DNA from: an uncultured Desulfovibrionaceae bacterium
GTDB lineage: Bacteria; Desulfobacterota; Desulfovibrionia; Desulfovibrionales; Desulfovibrionaceae
Direction of reading: 5' to 3'
Assembly (NCBI GenBank): GCA_949299515.1
Contig: CASGAP010000009.1
Coordinates: 245,637 to 309,636 of the forward strand
Length of the DNA stretch: 64,000 nt
Below the pieces are notes generated by a model. The model was not told where the DNA came from. It ran no database searches and saw nothing but the letters and a program-made list of their open reading frames with translations. Position 1 is the first letter of the stretch; each line of letters begins with the position of its first letter. The translations under genes were made by a program, and so were the position numbers. Positions 8,261 to 16,879 of this stretch are shown in pieces.

Positions 8261-11200
8261 ATGGGTCTTATCAAAAAAATGATTTTCTTTTGCGTTCTTG
8301 TTGTTTTGTCTGCCTTTGCCTGCCGGCAGGCACAAGCCCAAAACTCCGCAGAATATATCCGTTATTTGGTTGAACAGACATCTGAAAAAGAAATGGCGGA
8401 AAATAAAATTATCCGTATCGTTCAGGGAACGGATCCCGTATATTTGACTTTTTCTGCAGATGAAAAGCTCTGCCGCGAAAAATACGGCGATGAAGCCGAG
8501 GCTGTCTGCGGCAGAAGTTTCCGTGATGTTCTGCCCGATGCGGGACAGATACAAATCAGTCCCCAAACGGAAGGCAGATGGCAGTGGAATTCCGATTCTT
8601 CCCTGGTGTTTTACCCTGCCGGGGAATGGATGCCGGATACCAAGTTTGCCGTGCAGTTCGGCAAAGAATCGCTGCCCAAGCTTACGGTTATTACAAAGCC
8701 GGTGCAGTTTGTCACCCAAAGCCTGAAGCCGGTATTGTCCGCGGAATTTAAATTTGATCCCGAAAATCCGCAAAAAATGGTTATAGCCGGTTCAATTGCC
8801 TTCAATTATCGCATAAACCGCGACAGTCTGGAATCAAAACTGCATATTGTTCCGGCAAATCCGGGAGCAGTGTCTCTCGGAGCCATGGAAACGTCGTTCC
8901 ATAAAAATACCTTATATTTTTCTGTGCCTGTCCTGAAAGTGAATGACAGGGCGGAAACCGTAAAAGTGCAGGTAGTTTCTGGTGTTCAGGGTATGCGTTC
9001 CGGAAAAACCGCTTCTAATTATGAATATGCCGTGAAAATTCCCGCACGAAGCGAAATTTTTAAATTGGGCGGTTATGCGGCAGGAGTTGAAGAACTGCCT
9101 GATATGTCCGCCAAGCAGACTGTTATAGCCGAGTTTACGCTGCCGGTATCGCCCGCGGATATTGCCGCGCGGACAGAGGCCGTACTGCTGCCCCGCGAAA
9201 AAGTGCAGACAGAGGAAACGCGCAAAAATCCGCCCTATACTTGGTGGTCTAAAGCCGAAATTACCAAAGACGTTCTGAAAAATTCCGAACCGCTGCCGCT
9301 TACGCTGCTGACCGGCGGCGATGAACCCGCACGGTTTCTGCGTTTTGCGCCGCAAAAAGACATTGAGGCAGGCCGCTGCGCGTATGTGACCGTAAAAGCG
9401 CCCATACAGGGGCCGGACGGTTTTGTGATTGAAAACGACTGCACTATGCTTGTGCAGTTTAAATCTCTCGACAGCGTGATTAAAATTATGCAGAAAGGTT
9501 CCGTGCTTTCTTTGCACGGTGATAGGAAACTTTCTCTGTATGCCAGAAATGCCAAAGAAATACGGTATACCGTACGCCAGATACGGCCTGAATTTATCAA
9601 TTCCTATGCGGCACTGCTCAAGCAGTCCCGTTATGGGCAGATTCACGGTTCCATGCTTGATTCTTTCAGCATAGTGTATGAGGGCAAACTGCCGCTTGCT
9701 TATATGAATGCGGAAAAAGCCCAGTTTGCTTCCTTGGATTTAAATCCTTTTTTGCAGAACAAAAACAAGGGACTTTTTCATGTAACTGTCGAAGCGTTGA
9801 AAGACGATGCCGTTGTCGGCACGGATTCACGTTTTATCATGCTCAGTGATTTAGGGCTTATCGTAAAGGCCGATGAACAGGAGGAAAATGTTCAGGCATA
9901 TGTTGTTTCCCTTTCTGCGGGACGTCCCGTTTTCGGAGCCGAAGTGGAGGTGCTCGGAGCCAACGGCATTGCGCTGTTTTCGGGAAAAAGCGATAAGCAG
10001 GGGCTTGTGCGTCTGCCGTCTTTAAAAGGATTTGAACGCGAAAAGCAGGTAGTTGCTTTTGTGGCGCGGTTTAAGGACGATTTGGCGCTGCTGCCCTATA
10101 TTGATTACCGGACGGATCTGCGGCCGAAAAACACCGTGGACATATACGGCAAAGTTTTTGCCGAAGATATACTGAACGGCTTTATTTTTACCCAGCGCGA
10201 CATTTATCGGGCAGGGGAAACCGCACATTTCGGATTTATTCTGAAACAAGGTTCCATGGGTGCCGTCAGTTTGGAAAATGTACCGCTTTTGGGCACTGTG
10301 TATGCAAGCAGCGGCCAGGTTGTGGCTAAGCAGAAGATTACGCTGTCCAAGGAGGGTATGGGAGAATTTTCCTGCAAAATTCCCGATAATGCCGTAAGCG
10401 GCGTGTATAATTTTTATCTTGAAAAAGCGGATAAAACCGGGCTTGTGGCCTCAAAAAATTTCCATGTCATGGATTTTGTGCCGGACACAATCAAGGCTGA
10501 GCTGCAGAACAATATGGCCAGCGGGAAAAAGTGGTACGGAAAACGCGATTTGCAGGAACTTGCGTATACCGTGAACGTTCAAAATCTTTTCGGTTCTCCG
10601 GCTATAAACAGCACGGTACGGGCTAAACTGCTTTTGGTACCTTTTGTCTTTTCCTTTGACGGCGAATATAAAGATTATACGTTTTATGATCCTGCAAAGA
10701 CCGACAAAACAACAACCCAGGAGATCGGAACGTTTGTAACCGACGAAAACGGCAGGGCAGTCATAAAAATAGACAATACGCTGCTTGGCCGCGAAAGCTG
10801 CGCCGTGACGTTGCAGGCGGAAATACAGGACGCTCAGGGCGGCACTGCCCTAAAGCTTGCCGATGTTCTGCATATGTCGCTGGTGCGTTCCGTTGTGGGC
10901 TATAAAACGCAGAGCAATCTGTCTTTTCTGACAGTCGGAGAACAGGCAGCGCTGGAATTGATAGCCTTGGATGCCTTCGGAAGACCCCATGCAAAAGGGG
11001 AGCTTACGGCGGAATTGTATCAGTCCGATTTTGTAAAAAGTTTGGTTAAAGTCGAAGGCAAATATCAGTATACGGCTGTGCGCAGGGATAAGCTTTTGAA
11101 AAAAGTTCCTTTTGTTCTGAATGCGCAGGCGGCCCCCTTTGCCCTGGATACTTCAGCTGTGGGCGGCAAATTGCTGGTGATAAAAGACAAAAAAGAACGC

Positions 11201-14047
11201 ACGGTTCTGCAGGTACGGTATACTGTCGTGGGTGACAGTACGGTGCAGTTTGACGAGCATAAAACTGCGGATCTGCAGGTGCATATGGAAAATAAAGAAT
11301 ATGCCGGCGGCGAAACCGTGAAGGTTGCCGTAAAAGCTCCTTATGAGGGTGCGGGGCTGATTACTATAGAGCGTGAAAAGGTTTATGCGCAGAAGTGGTT
11401 TGCCGCCGATAAAGGCAGCTCCGTGCAGGAAATTGAAATTCCGCAGGGACTTGACGGCAAAGCGTATCTGAATGTCGTGTATTTCAGAAATATCGAAGAT
11501 GAAGATATTTTTACGGAACCGTGCGCAATGGCAGTGCTGCCGTTTACGGTTGATACCGCAAAGCGCAGGCTTGACCTTGACTTGAGCATTGCCGGCGGTG
11601 CGCAGGATTTTGTTGCCCGTCCGGGAGAAGATATTGCCGTGCGGGTGCGTACGGGTGAAAAAGCCAAAGTGCTGGTTTATGCCGTTGACGAGGGCATTGT
11701 TCGGCTGACTGATTACCGTATGCCCGACCCGATCAAAGAACTGTTCCTTGACAGGGCGTTATCCGTGCATACGTATCAGTATTTGGATATGCTTATGCCT
11801 GAGTTCGGGCTTATGCAGAAACAGCTTGCCAAATTCGGCGGCGATATGCTGGGGGCCAAAATGGCCAATGCCGTGCGCGATGCGGGGCTCAATCCGTTTA
11901 AAGTGAAAAACCGTCACCAGGCTGTTTTTTGGTCAGGCCTTATGGAGGTTGACGGACAGGGCAGGGAGCTGTCTGTTCCTGTTCCGGATACGTTTAACGG
12001 AACGCTGCGCGTTTTTGCCGTGGCGTGTTCCGAAACAAAAGTGCAGGCTGTGCAAAAAGACGTGCTGTGCCAAGCGGACATTGTGGTGCAGCCGCAGCTG
12101 CCGCTTTTTGTTTCTCCGACCGATGAATTTGAAGCCAGTGTGCAGCTGACGGATATGCGCAGGGACAAAACGCACAATTATGTCGAATTTGCCGTAACGG
12201 CAGGCAATGCTTTTGAAATTCTCCGGGCGGAAGGAGCGGAAAAAATCGCTTCCGATGCGGCAGGCACCGAACTGTACGGGCTGACGCTGGGCGAAAAAGC
12301 GCAGAATATCGTGCGGCTGCGGATAAAGGTGAAGGATACCAACGAGGTTTTGGGCGAGCATACGCTGCTTTTTGCAGTGCGCGAACAGCAAAGCGGTCTT
12401 TTGGCAGCCATGCCTGCGGCAGTGTCCGTCCGGCCTGCGTCTTCGCTGTATACGGCAGTGCATTTTGGCCGTTTGCCGGAAAAAAACGGAGCTTTTGCAC
12501 AGAATATTCCGCTTGAGCGCAGTTTGTATCCGCAGTTTGCTTCTGTGTCCGCAAGCGTGTCCGCAGCTCCTGTTCCTTATGTGCAGGCGCTGCTGCAGCG
12601 CATTCAGGCCGCCGCATATCCCGATACCGTGCAGGAAACCGCACAGGCCATGCCGCTGCTGTATCTTTTGGAACATACGGATTATGCGCCGCAGCAGGAG
12701 GATTTTTCAGCCGAGGCCATGCGTTCCCGGATTATGGACTGCCTTGCCTTGCTGGAACGGCGGTTTACTCATGGCGATGTGCTGTACCGCTGGGACAATT
12801 ACGGCAGACTTTCCCTTTTCGAGCTGGCTTTTGTCATGGATTTTCTGACTTCCGCCAAGGAACAGGGCATTTATGTCGCGCCGTATTTCTTTGATAATGT
12901 TATAAACCGTATGCAGCAGAAACTTTCTGCCATGCCGCAGTCTTTGGAAGATGCGCGGGCCATGGCGTACGGGGCCTGGTGCCTGACCAGAAACGGCATT
13001 ATCACTTCCCAGATTATGGCAAATCTGACCACATGGCTGCAGCAGAATCACAAAGCGTGGGAAAGCGACATAGCCGCCGTTCTTATGGCAGGCTCCATGA
13101 AGCTGATGATGCAGGACGAATTGGCTGCGGCGCTTATGGAAAAATATGTGCCTATGGGCAGAGACGGCTGGAAATGTTATGAGGGCTTTAACGGACTTTC
13201 CGAACGGGCTTTGTATCTTGCCGTTGCGGCAAAGCAGTTCCCCGAAACGGCAGATTCCGAAAAGCTGCTGAAACTGCGCGAAGAATTGTATGCGCTTTTG
13301 CAGGAATATTTTGCCAAATCTTCCGAAGCGCTGGCGGTGCGGAGCATTGTCGAATCCGGTATCGGGCAGGATATTTCGGATATACAGTCCCATATTGCCT
13401 TTGCGGACAAAGCGGGCAATGCCGTGTCTGACGGCGTGCAGGCAGAAAATTCTTCTCTGGTGCGCGGCATACGCATTGAAAATGCTCCTGCTGTTGCCAA
13501 TATCGGCACTATCCGCATAGAAGCCGAAAAGCCGCTGTATTATCAGGCATCGGTAAGCGGATACGATAAAAACCGTTTTGCCGTACAGGAAAAACAGGCC
13601 TTTGCCGTAACCCGTGAGTTTAGGGATATTGACGGTTATCCGCTGACGGCATTCAGGGCAGGCGAGGAAATAGTGGCGGTTATTAAGGCGCGTTCTTTGA
13701 CCGGCAGGACAGAAAACGTGCTGATAACGGACATTCTTTCCGCGGCGTTTGAATATTCCGGGGCTAAGTCCGGCGGTGCGGCAGGCTTGCGTACCATGCA
13801 GGGAAAAAGCAGCCGCGACGTTCTGCAGGAAGAGCTGGAAATGCAGGTGGAATTTGCGGACAGGCAGGAAGACAGACTTTTGCTTTTTGCCAAGCTTGGA
13901 GGCGAAGAAAGCGTATTCCGCTATAAAGTGCGCGTGAGCGGCAGGGGAAGTTTTGTTCTGCCGGATATCAGCGTACAGTCTGTGGAAAACGTTTTGCTTA
14001 CAGGCCGTGATACTTCAGCCGAACAGGGCAGGATAACGGCAGAATAA
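8261..14047 (+). CDS. Bacterial alpha-2-macroglobulin (YfhM-like), no thioester motif
   Basis: 1928 aa with an N-terminal signal peptide (hydrophobic stretch about residues 8-24). The best cleavage site is AQA/QN near residue 27; the Cys at residue 21 does not fit a good lipobox. The middle holds the MG-domain and bait-region architecture and the C-terminal third holds the macroglobulin complement-like domain. At the place where thioester-bearing relatives have a CxEQ motif (about residues 1450-1462) this protein reads YPDTVQETAQ, with no Cys, so covalent trapping should be lost, as in other thioester-less bacterial homologues. It acts in the periplasm as a protease trap. The neighbour 3 bp downstream is pbpC, the classic partner for repairing peptidoglycan after attack. 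Confidence 0.88.
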   Translation: MGLIKKMIFFCVLVVLSAFACRQAQAQNSAEYIRYLVEQTSEKEMAENKIIRIVQGTDPVYLTFSADEKLCREKYGDEAEAVCGRSFRDVLPDAGQIQISPQTEGRWQWNSDSSLVFYPAGEWMPDTKFAVQFGKESLPKLTVITKPVQFVTQSLKPVLSAEFKFDPENPQKMVIAGSIAFNYRINRDSLESKLHIVPANPGAVSLGAMETSFHKNTLYFSVPVLKVNDRAETVKVQVVSGVQGMRSGKTASNYEYAVKIPARSEIFKLGGYAAGVEELPDMSAKQTVIAEFTLPVSPADIAARTEAVLLPREKVQTEETRKNPPYTWWSKAEITKDVLKNSEPLPLTLLTGGDEPARFLRFAPQKDIEAGRCAYVTVKAPIQGPDGFVIENDCTMLVQFKSLDSVIKIMQKGSVLSLHGDRKLSLYARNAKEIRYTVRQIRPEFINSYAALLKQSRYGQIHGSMLDSFSIVYEGKLPLAYMNAEKAQFASLDLNPFLQNKNKGLFHVTVEALKDDAVVGTDSRFIMLSDLGLIVKADEQEENVQAYVVSLSAGRPVFGAEVEVLGANGIALFSGKSDKQGLVRLPSLKGFEREKQVVAFVARFKDDLALLPYIDYRTDLRPKNTVDIYGKVFAEDILNGFIFTQRDIYRAGETAHFGFILKQGSMGAVSLENVPLLGTVYASSGQVVAKQKITLSKEGMGEFSCKIPDNAVSGVYNFYLEKADKTGLVASKNFHVMDFVPDTIKAELQNNMASGKKWYGKRDLQELAYTVNVQNLFGSPAINSTVRAKLLLVPFVFSFDGEYKDYTFYDPAKTDKTTTQEIGTFVTDENGRAVIKIDNTLLGRESCAVTLQAEIQDAQGGTALKLADVLHMSLVRSVVGYKTQSNLSFLTVGEQAALELIALDAFGRPHAKGELTAELYQSDFVKSLVKVEGKYQYTAVRRDKLLKKVPFVLNAQAAPFALDTSAVGGKLLVIKDKKERTVLQVRYTVVGDSTVQFDEHKTADLQVHMENKEYAGGETVKVAVKAPYEGAGLITIEREKVYAQKWFAADKGSSVQEIEIPQGLDGKAYLNVVYFRNIEDEDIFTEPCAMAVLPFTVDTAKRRLDLDLSIAGGAQDFVARPGEDIAVRVRTGEKAKVLVYAVDEGIVRLTDYRMPDPIKELFLDRALSVHTYQYLDMLMPEFGLMQKQLAKFGGDMLGAKMANAVRDAGLNPFKVKNRHQAVFWSGLMEVDGQGRELSVPVPDTFNGTLRVFAVACSETKVQAVQKDVLCQADIVVQPQLPLFVSPTDEFEASVQLTDMRRDKTHNYVEFAVTAGNAFEILRAEGAEKIASDAAGTELYGLTLGEKAQNIVRLRIKVKDTNEVLGEHTLLFAVREQQSGLLAAMPAAVSVRPASSLYTAVHFGRLPEKNGAFAQNIPLERSLYPQFASVSASVSAAPVPYVQALLQRIQAAAYPDTVQETAQAMPLLYLLEHTDYAPQQEDFSAEAMRSRIMDCLALLERRFTHGDVLYRWDNYGRLSLFELAFVMDFLTSAKEQGIYVAPYFFDNVINRMQQKLSAMPQSLEDARAMAYGAWCLTRNGIITSQIMANLTTWLQQNHKAWESDIAAVLMAGSMKLMMQDELAAALMEKYVPMGRDGWKCYEGFNGLSERALYLAVAAKQFPETADSEKLLKLREELYALLQEYFAKSSEALAVRSIVESGIGQDISDIQSHIAFADKAGNAVSDGVQAENSSLVRGIRIENAPAVANIGTIRIEAEKPLYYQASVSGYDKNRFAVQEKQAFAVTREFRDIDGYPLTAFRAGEEIVAVIKARSLTGRTENVLITDILSAAFEYSGAKSGGAAGLRTMQGKSSRDVLQEELEMQVEFADRQEDRLLLFAKLGGEESVFRYKVRVSGRGSFVLPDISVQSVENVLLTGRDTSAEQGRITAE

Positions 14048-14050
14048 ACT

Positions 14051-16420
14051 ATGTTTAAGTTTGCGGGCACAGGATTTAAAACAAAAAAAAGCATGGCTTT
14101 TGCTGTTTTGCTTGTGCCTGCTTTGCTGTTTTTGGGCAGCATAGTGTTCAGTGCCAAGCCTGATTTATACGGCAGGGCGGAATTTTCGTGGAGTATTCTT
14201 GACAGCCGGGGCAGGCTTATGTGGCTGAGCCTCAGCGAAGATGACAAATACCGCTGTTTTGTGCCGCTGGAACAAATACCTGACACGTGCATACAGGCGG
14301 CCATTCTTTATGAAGACAGGGATTTTTATAACCATTGGGGCGTAAATTTTTTGTCGCTGGGCAGGGCTGTGTACAGTATGGCGCTGGGCGGCAGGCGCGT
14401 GGGCGCTTCCACCCTGACAATGCAGCTTGTGCGGCTTGCCGAACGGGAACAGACCGATACTGTGCCGAAAAAACTTTGGCAGATGTGGCGGGCTTTTGTT
14501 TATGAATATCATTACACAAAACGGGAAATTTTAGAGGCGTATCTTAATTTGGCGCCTTACGGGGCCAATGTGGAAGGCATAGGCGCGGCGGCGCTGGTCT
14601 GGTTTCATAAAAACGTGCAGGATTTGAACCTTGCGGAAAGCATTGCCCTTACGGCTGTTCCGCAAAATCCCGGTGCAAGGAGTCCGCTTATTGTTCCCAA
14701 TCCTGTGTGGGATAAGGCGCGGCAGCGTTTGTTTGCGCTGTGGAATACGGAAAACCCCAGTCCGTACAATGCCATGTTCGCCAAGCTGCCGCTTCGGGTT
14801 TTTTCTCCTAAGGATCTGCCGTTTCATTGTCCCCATGCCGTGCTGGAAATTTATGAAAAACGGCCGTGCGTTTTGCAAAAAATCGGCAAAAAACCCGGCG
14901 TGCAGGAAATCCGTACTTCCTTGGACATTGAGCTGCAGCATGAGCTGGAGCGGGTGTTGTCACGGTATGTTGCGGACAAAAAAGCGTACGGCGTACATAA
15001 CGGCGCCATGGTGCTGGCTGACTGGCAGAACGGGAAAATCCTTGCGCTTGTCGGGTCTGCGGATTTTTTTGATACAGGCATAAGCGGTCAGATTGACGGT
15101 ACGGATATTCCGCGTTCCTACGGTTCCACGCTGAAGCCGTTTATTTACGCTTTGGCTTTGGATCAGGGGCTTATTCATTCCAAAACGGTTTTGCTGGATA
15201 CGAAAAAAAGTTTTGCCGGGTATGAGCCGGAAAATGCCGACGGTCTGTTCCGCGGGCCCGTGTACGCGGATTCGGCTTTAAAAAACAGCCGCAATATTCC
15301 TGCGATTTATTTGGCTGAAAAACTGCATTCGCCTGATTTGTACGGTTTTTTGCAGAAAGCCGGCATACGTCTGCCGCAGAGCAGGGAACATTACGGGCTT
15401 GCCCTTGTGCTTGGCGGTGCGGAAATACGTCTGCGCGGGCTTGCTTCTTTGTATGCCATGCTTGCCAACCGCGGCTTTATGCGGCAGCTCAGTTATTATG
15501 CCGATGAACACGGTGCAAAAGGGGAAAATGCGGAGCAGGTTCCTTTGCTTTCTCCCGAAGCAAGCTACATTACGCTGAAGATGCTGGAAACAAAGTCTGT
15601 TTATCCGTTCAGTTCCGTGCTTGCCTCTTGGAAAACCGGCACCTCCAACGGGCAGCGCGATGCGCTGACGGCAGGAATTTTCGGCCCCTATGTGCTTGCC
15701 GTGTGGATAGGCAATTTTGACGCTTCGCCCAATCCGAACTTTATCGGTTCCAAAGCGGCTTTGCCGCTGTTTTTTCAGGCTGCGGAAAGAATACAGCAGA
15801 GAAACGGCGGACTGGACAGACCCTGGTATACGGATACGGATTTAAATGTCAGGGAAGTTGAAGTGTGTGCGTCCACGGGTGATGTCAATCTTTCCTTATG
15901 CCCGCAGCTGCCTAAGGCAAAAGCATATTTTATTCCCGGTACGTCACCCATAAAGGAAACCGGCGTCCTGCGCAGAATTTTGGTCAATAAAGATACAGGA
16001 CTCAGGGAATGCAGGCAAATTCCGGGTGTTACCGAAGAGCGCGTGTATGAATTTTGGTCGCAGGATTTGCAGCGTTTGTTTGCCGATGCCGGCATATACA
16101 AAACGCCGGTACCGCCGTATTCTTTGCAGTGTCTGCAGGATTTGCCCCCGCAGCAGGGTATGGCGCCGCAGATTGTGTCGCCCGTAAAAGGGGTTTTGTA
16201 TCAGCAGGACGCCAAAAATTCGCAGCAAATATATTTAGCCGCCGATGCAGATGCCGATGTGATGCTGGTGCACTGGTTTATGGACAGTGCCTATATCGGC
16301 TGTACGGAGAAAAACGAAAGCCTTGCCGTTACGCCTAAGGCCGGCGCGCATACCGTGTATGCCGTCGATGAATTCGGCAGGGCCAGCTCTTTGGTTTTTA
16401 AAGTGGAAAAAGCGGGCTGA
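14051..16420 (+). CDS. pbpC: Penicillin-binding protein 1C (bifunctional)
   Basis: 789 aa. N-terminal membrane anchor (about residues 15-38). Glycosyltransferase GT51 domain with EDRDFYNHWG and GASTLTMQLVRL. Transpeptidase domain with the three active-site motifs STLK, SRN and KTGT in order. A C-terminal beta-sandwich extension (about 690-785) is typical of PBP1C. It polymerises and cross-links peptidoglycan at the inner membrane. It starts 3 bp after the alpha-2-macroglobulin gene, as in the yfhM-pbpC pair of enterobacteria, which supports joint function. Confidence 0.92.
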   Translation: MFKFAGTGFKTKKSMAFAVLLVPALLFLGSIVFSAKPDLYGRAEFSWSILDSRGRLMWLSLSEDDKYRCFVPLEQIPDTCIQAAILYEDRDFYNHWGVNFLSLGRAVYSMALGGRRVGASTLTMQLVRLAEREQTDTVPKKLWQMWRAFVYEYHYTKREILEAYLNLAPYGANVEGIGAAALVWFHKNVQDLNLAESIALTAVPQNPGARSPLIVPNPVWDKARQRLFALWNTENPSPYNAMFAKLPLRVFSPKDLPFHCPHAVLEIYEKRPCVLQKIGKKPGVQEIRTSLDIELQHELERVLSRYVADKKAYGVHNGAMVLADWQNGKILALVGSADFFDTGISGQIDGTDIPRSYGSTLKPFIYALALDQGLIHSKTVLLDTKKSFAGYEPENADGLFRGPVYADSALKNSRNIPAIYLAEKLHSPDLYGFLQKAGIRLPQSREHYGLALVLGGAEIRLRGLASLYAMLANRGFMRQLSYYADEHGAKGENAEQVPLLSPEASYITLKMLETKSVYPFSSVLASWKTGTSNGQRDALTAGIFGPYVLAVWIGNFDASPNPNFIGSKAALPLFFQAAERIQQRNGGLDRPWYTDTDLNVREVEVCASTGDVNLSLCPQLPKAKAYFIPGTSPIKETGVLRRILVNKDTGLRECRQIPGVTEERVYEFWSQDLQRLFADAGIYKTPVPPYSLQCLQDLPPQQGMAPQIVSPVKGVLYQQDAKNSQQIYLAADADADVMLVHWFMDSAYIGCTEKNESLAVTPKAGAHTVYAVDEFGRASSLVFKVEKAG

Positions 16421-16578
16421 CATTATTTTGCGGATATTTTTAAAATTAATGATGTTTAATTTGTTAATATTGATAATAGCCTAAAATTATATTTTAAAGA
16501 TTTTAAATAAGTGTTTAATTATAATAAAATTTTTTGTTAACAGCTTAGAAATGTTGGCTTTAAAAAATGGCTGCCGAT

Positions 16579-16606
16579 TTGACTTTTTGCCGAACTCGTA
16601 TATAAA
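16579..16606 (+). promoter_or_regulatory. Promoter of the nrd operon
   Basis: TTGACT (16579-16584) and TATAAA (16601-16606), spacer 16 bp. The predicted start of transcription falls at the 5' edge of the riboswitch. The AT-rich DNA from 16421 to 16578 shows nothing else recognisable. Confidence 0.65.
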
Positions 16607-16611
16607 AAAAC

Positions 16612-16756
16612 GTGAGATGAAGCATACGCTTCAGGGAATACGGTGCAATTCCGTAGCGGACCCCGCCGCTGTAACCCGGACAGACCTGCATATGCCACTG
16701 ATTTTTTCGGGAAGGTGCAGAATCTGGATGAAGGGAAGCCAGAAGACCGATCTCAC
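16612..16756 (+). ncRNA. Cobalamin riboswitch
   Basis: Closing helix GTGAGAT (16612-16618) pairs perfectly with ATCTCAC (16750-16756). Inside are the conserved elements of the cobalamin aptamer: a GGGAAT-ACGGTGCAATTCCG block (from 16633), the CCCGCCGCTGTAA core (from 16662) and a B12-box-like AGCCAGAAGACCGAT (16737-16751). ATACAGGA and TCCTGTAT just downstream (about 16760 and 16806) can form a further hairpin as the expression platform. It precedes the class III ribonucleotide reductase operon, so cobalamin presumably represses the B12-independent enzyme. Confidence 0.88.
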
Positions 16757-16879
16757 ACATACAGGAAAGTCTTTCGGTGGAAATAGAGATTTTTCATTTT
16801 TGCCGTCCTGTATGCTGTTCAAGTATACGGGTTCTTCTTTTAATTATTTCAGAATATTTATTTTTGTTTGTGGGAAGAT

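Noticed and set aside
11933..12676. Long minus-strand frames inside the alpha-2-macroglobulin gene
   Set aside because: Shadow frames of a well-supported coding region, with no ribosome site or family resemblance.
16868..16879. TTG start for nrdD
   Set aside because: It adds four codons without a ribosome site; ATG 16880 fits the family N-terminus.
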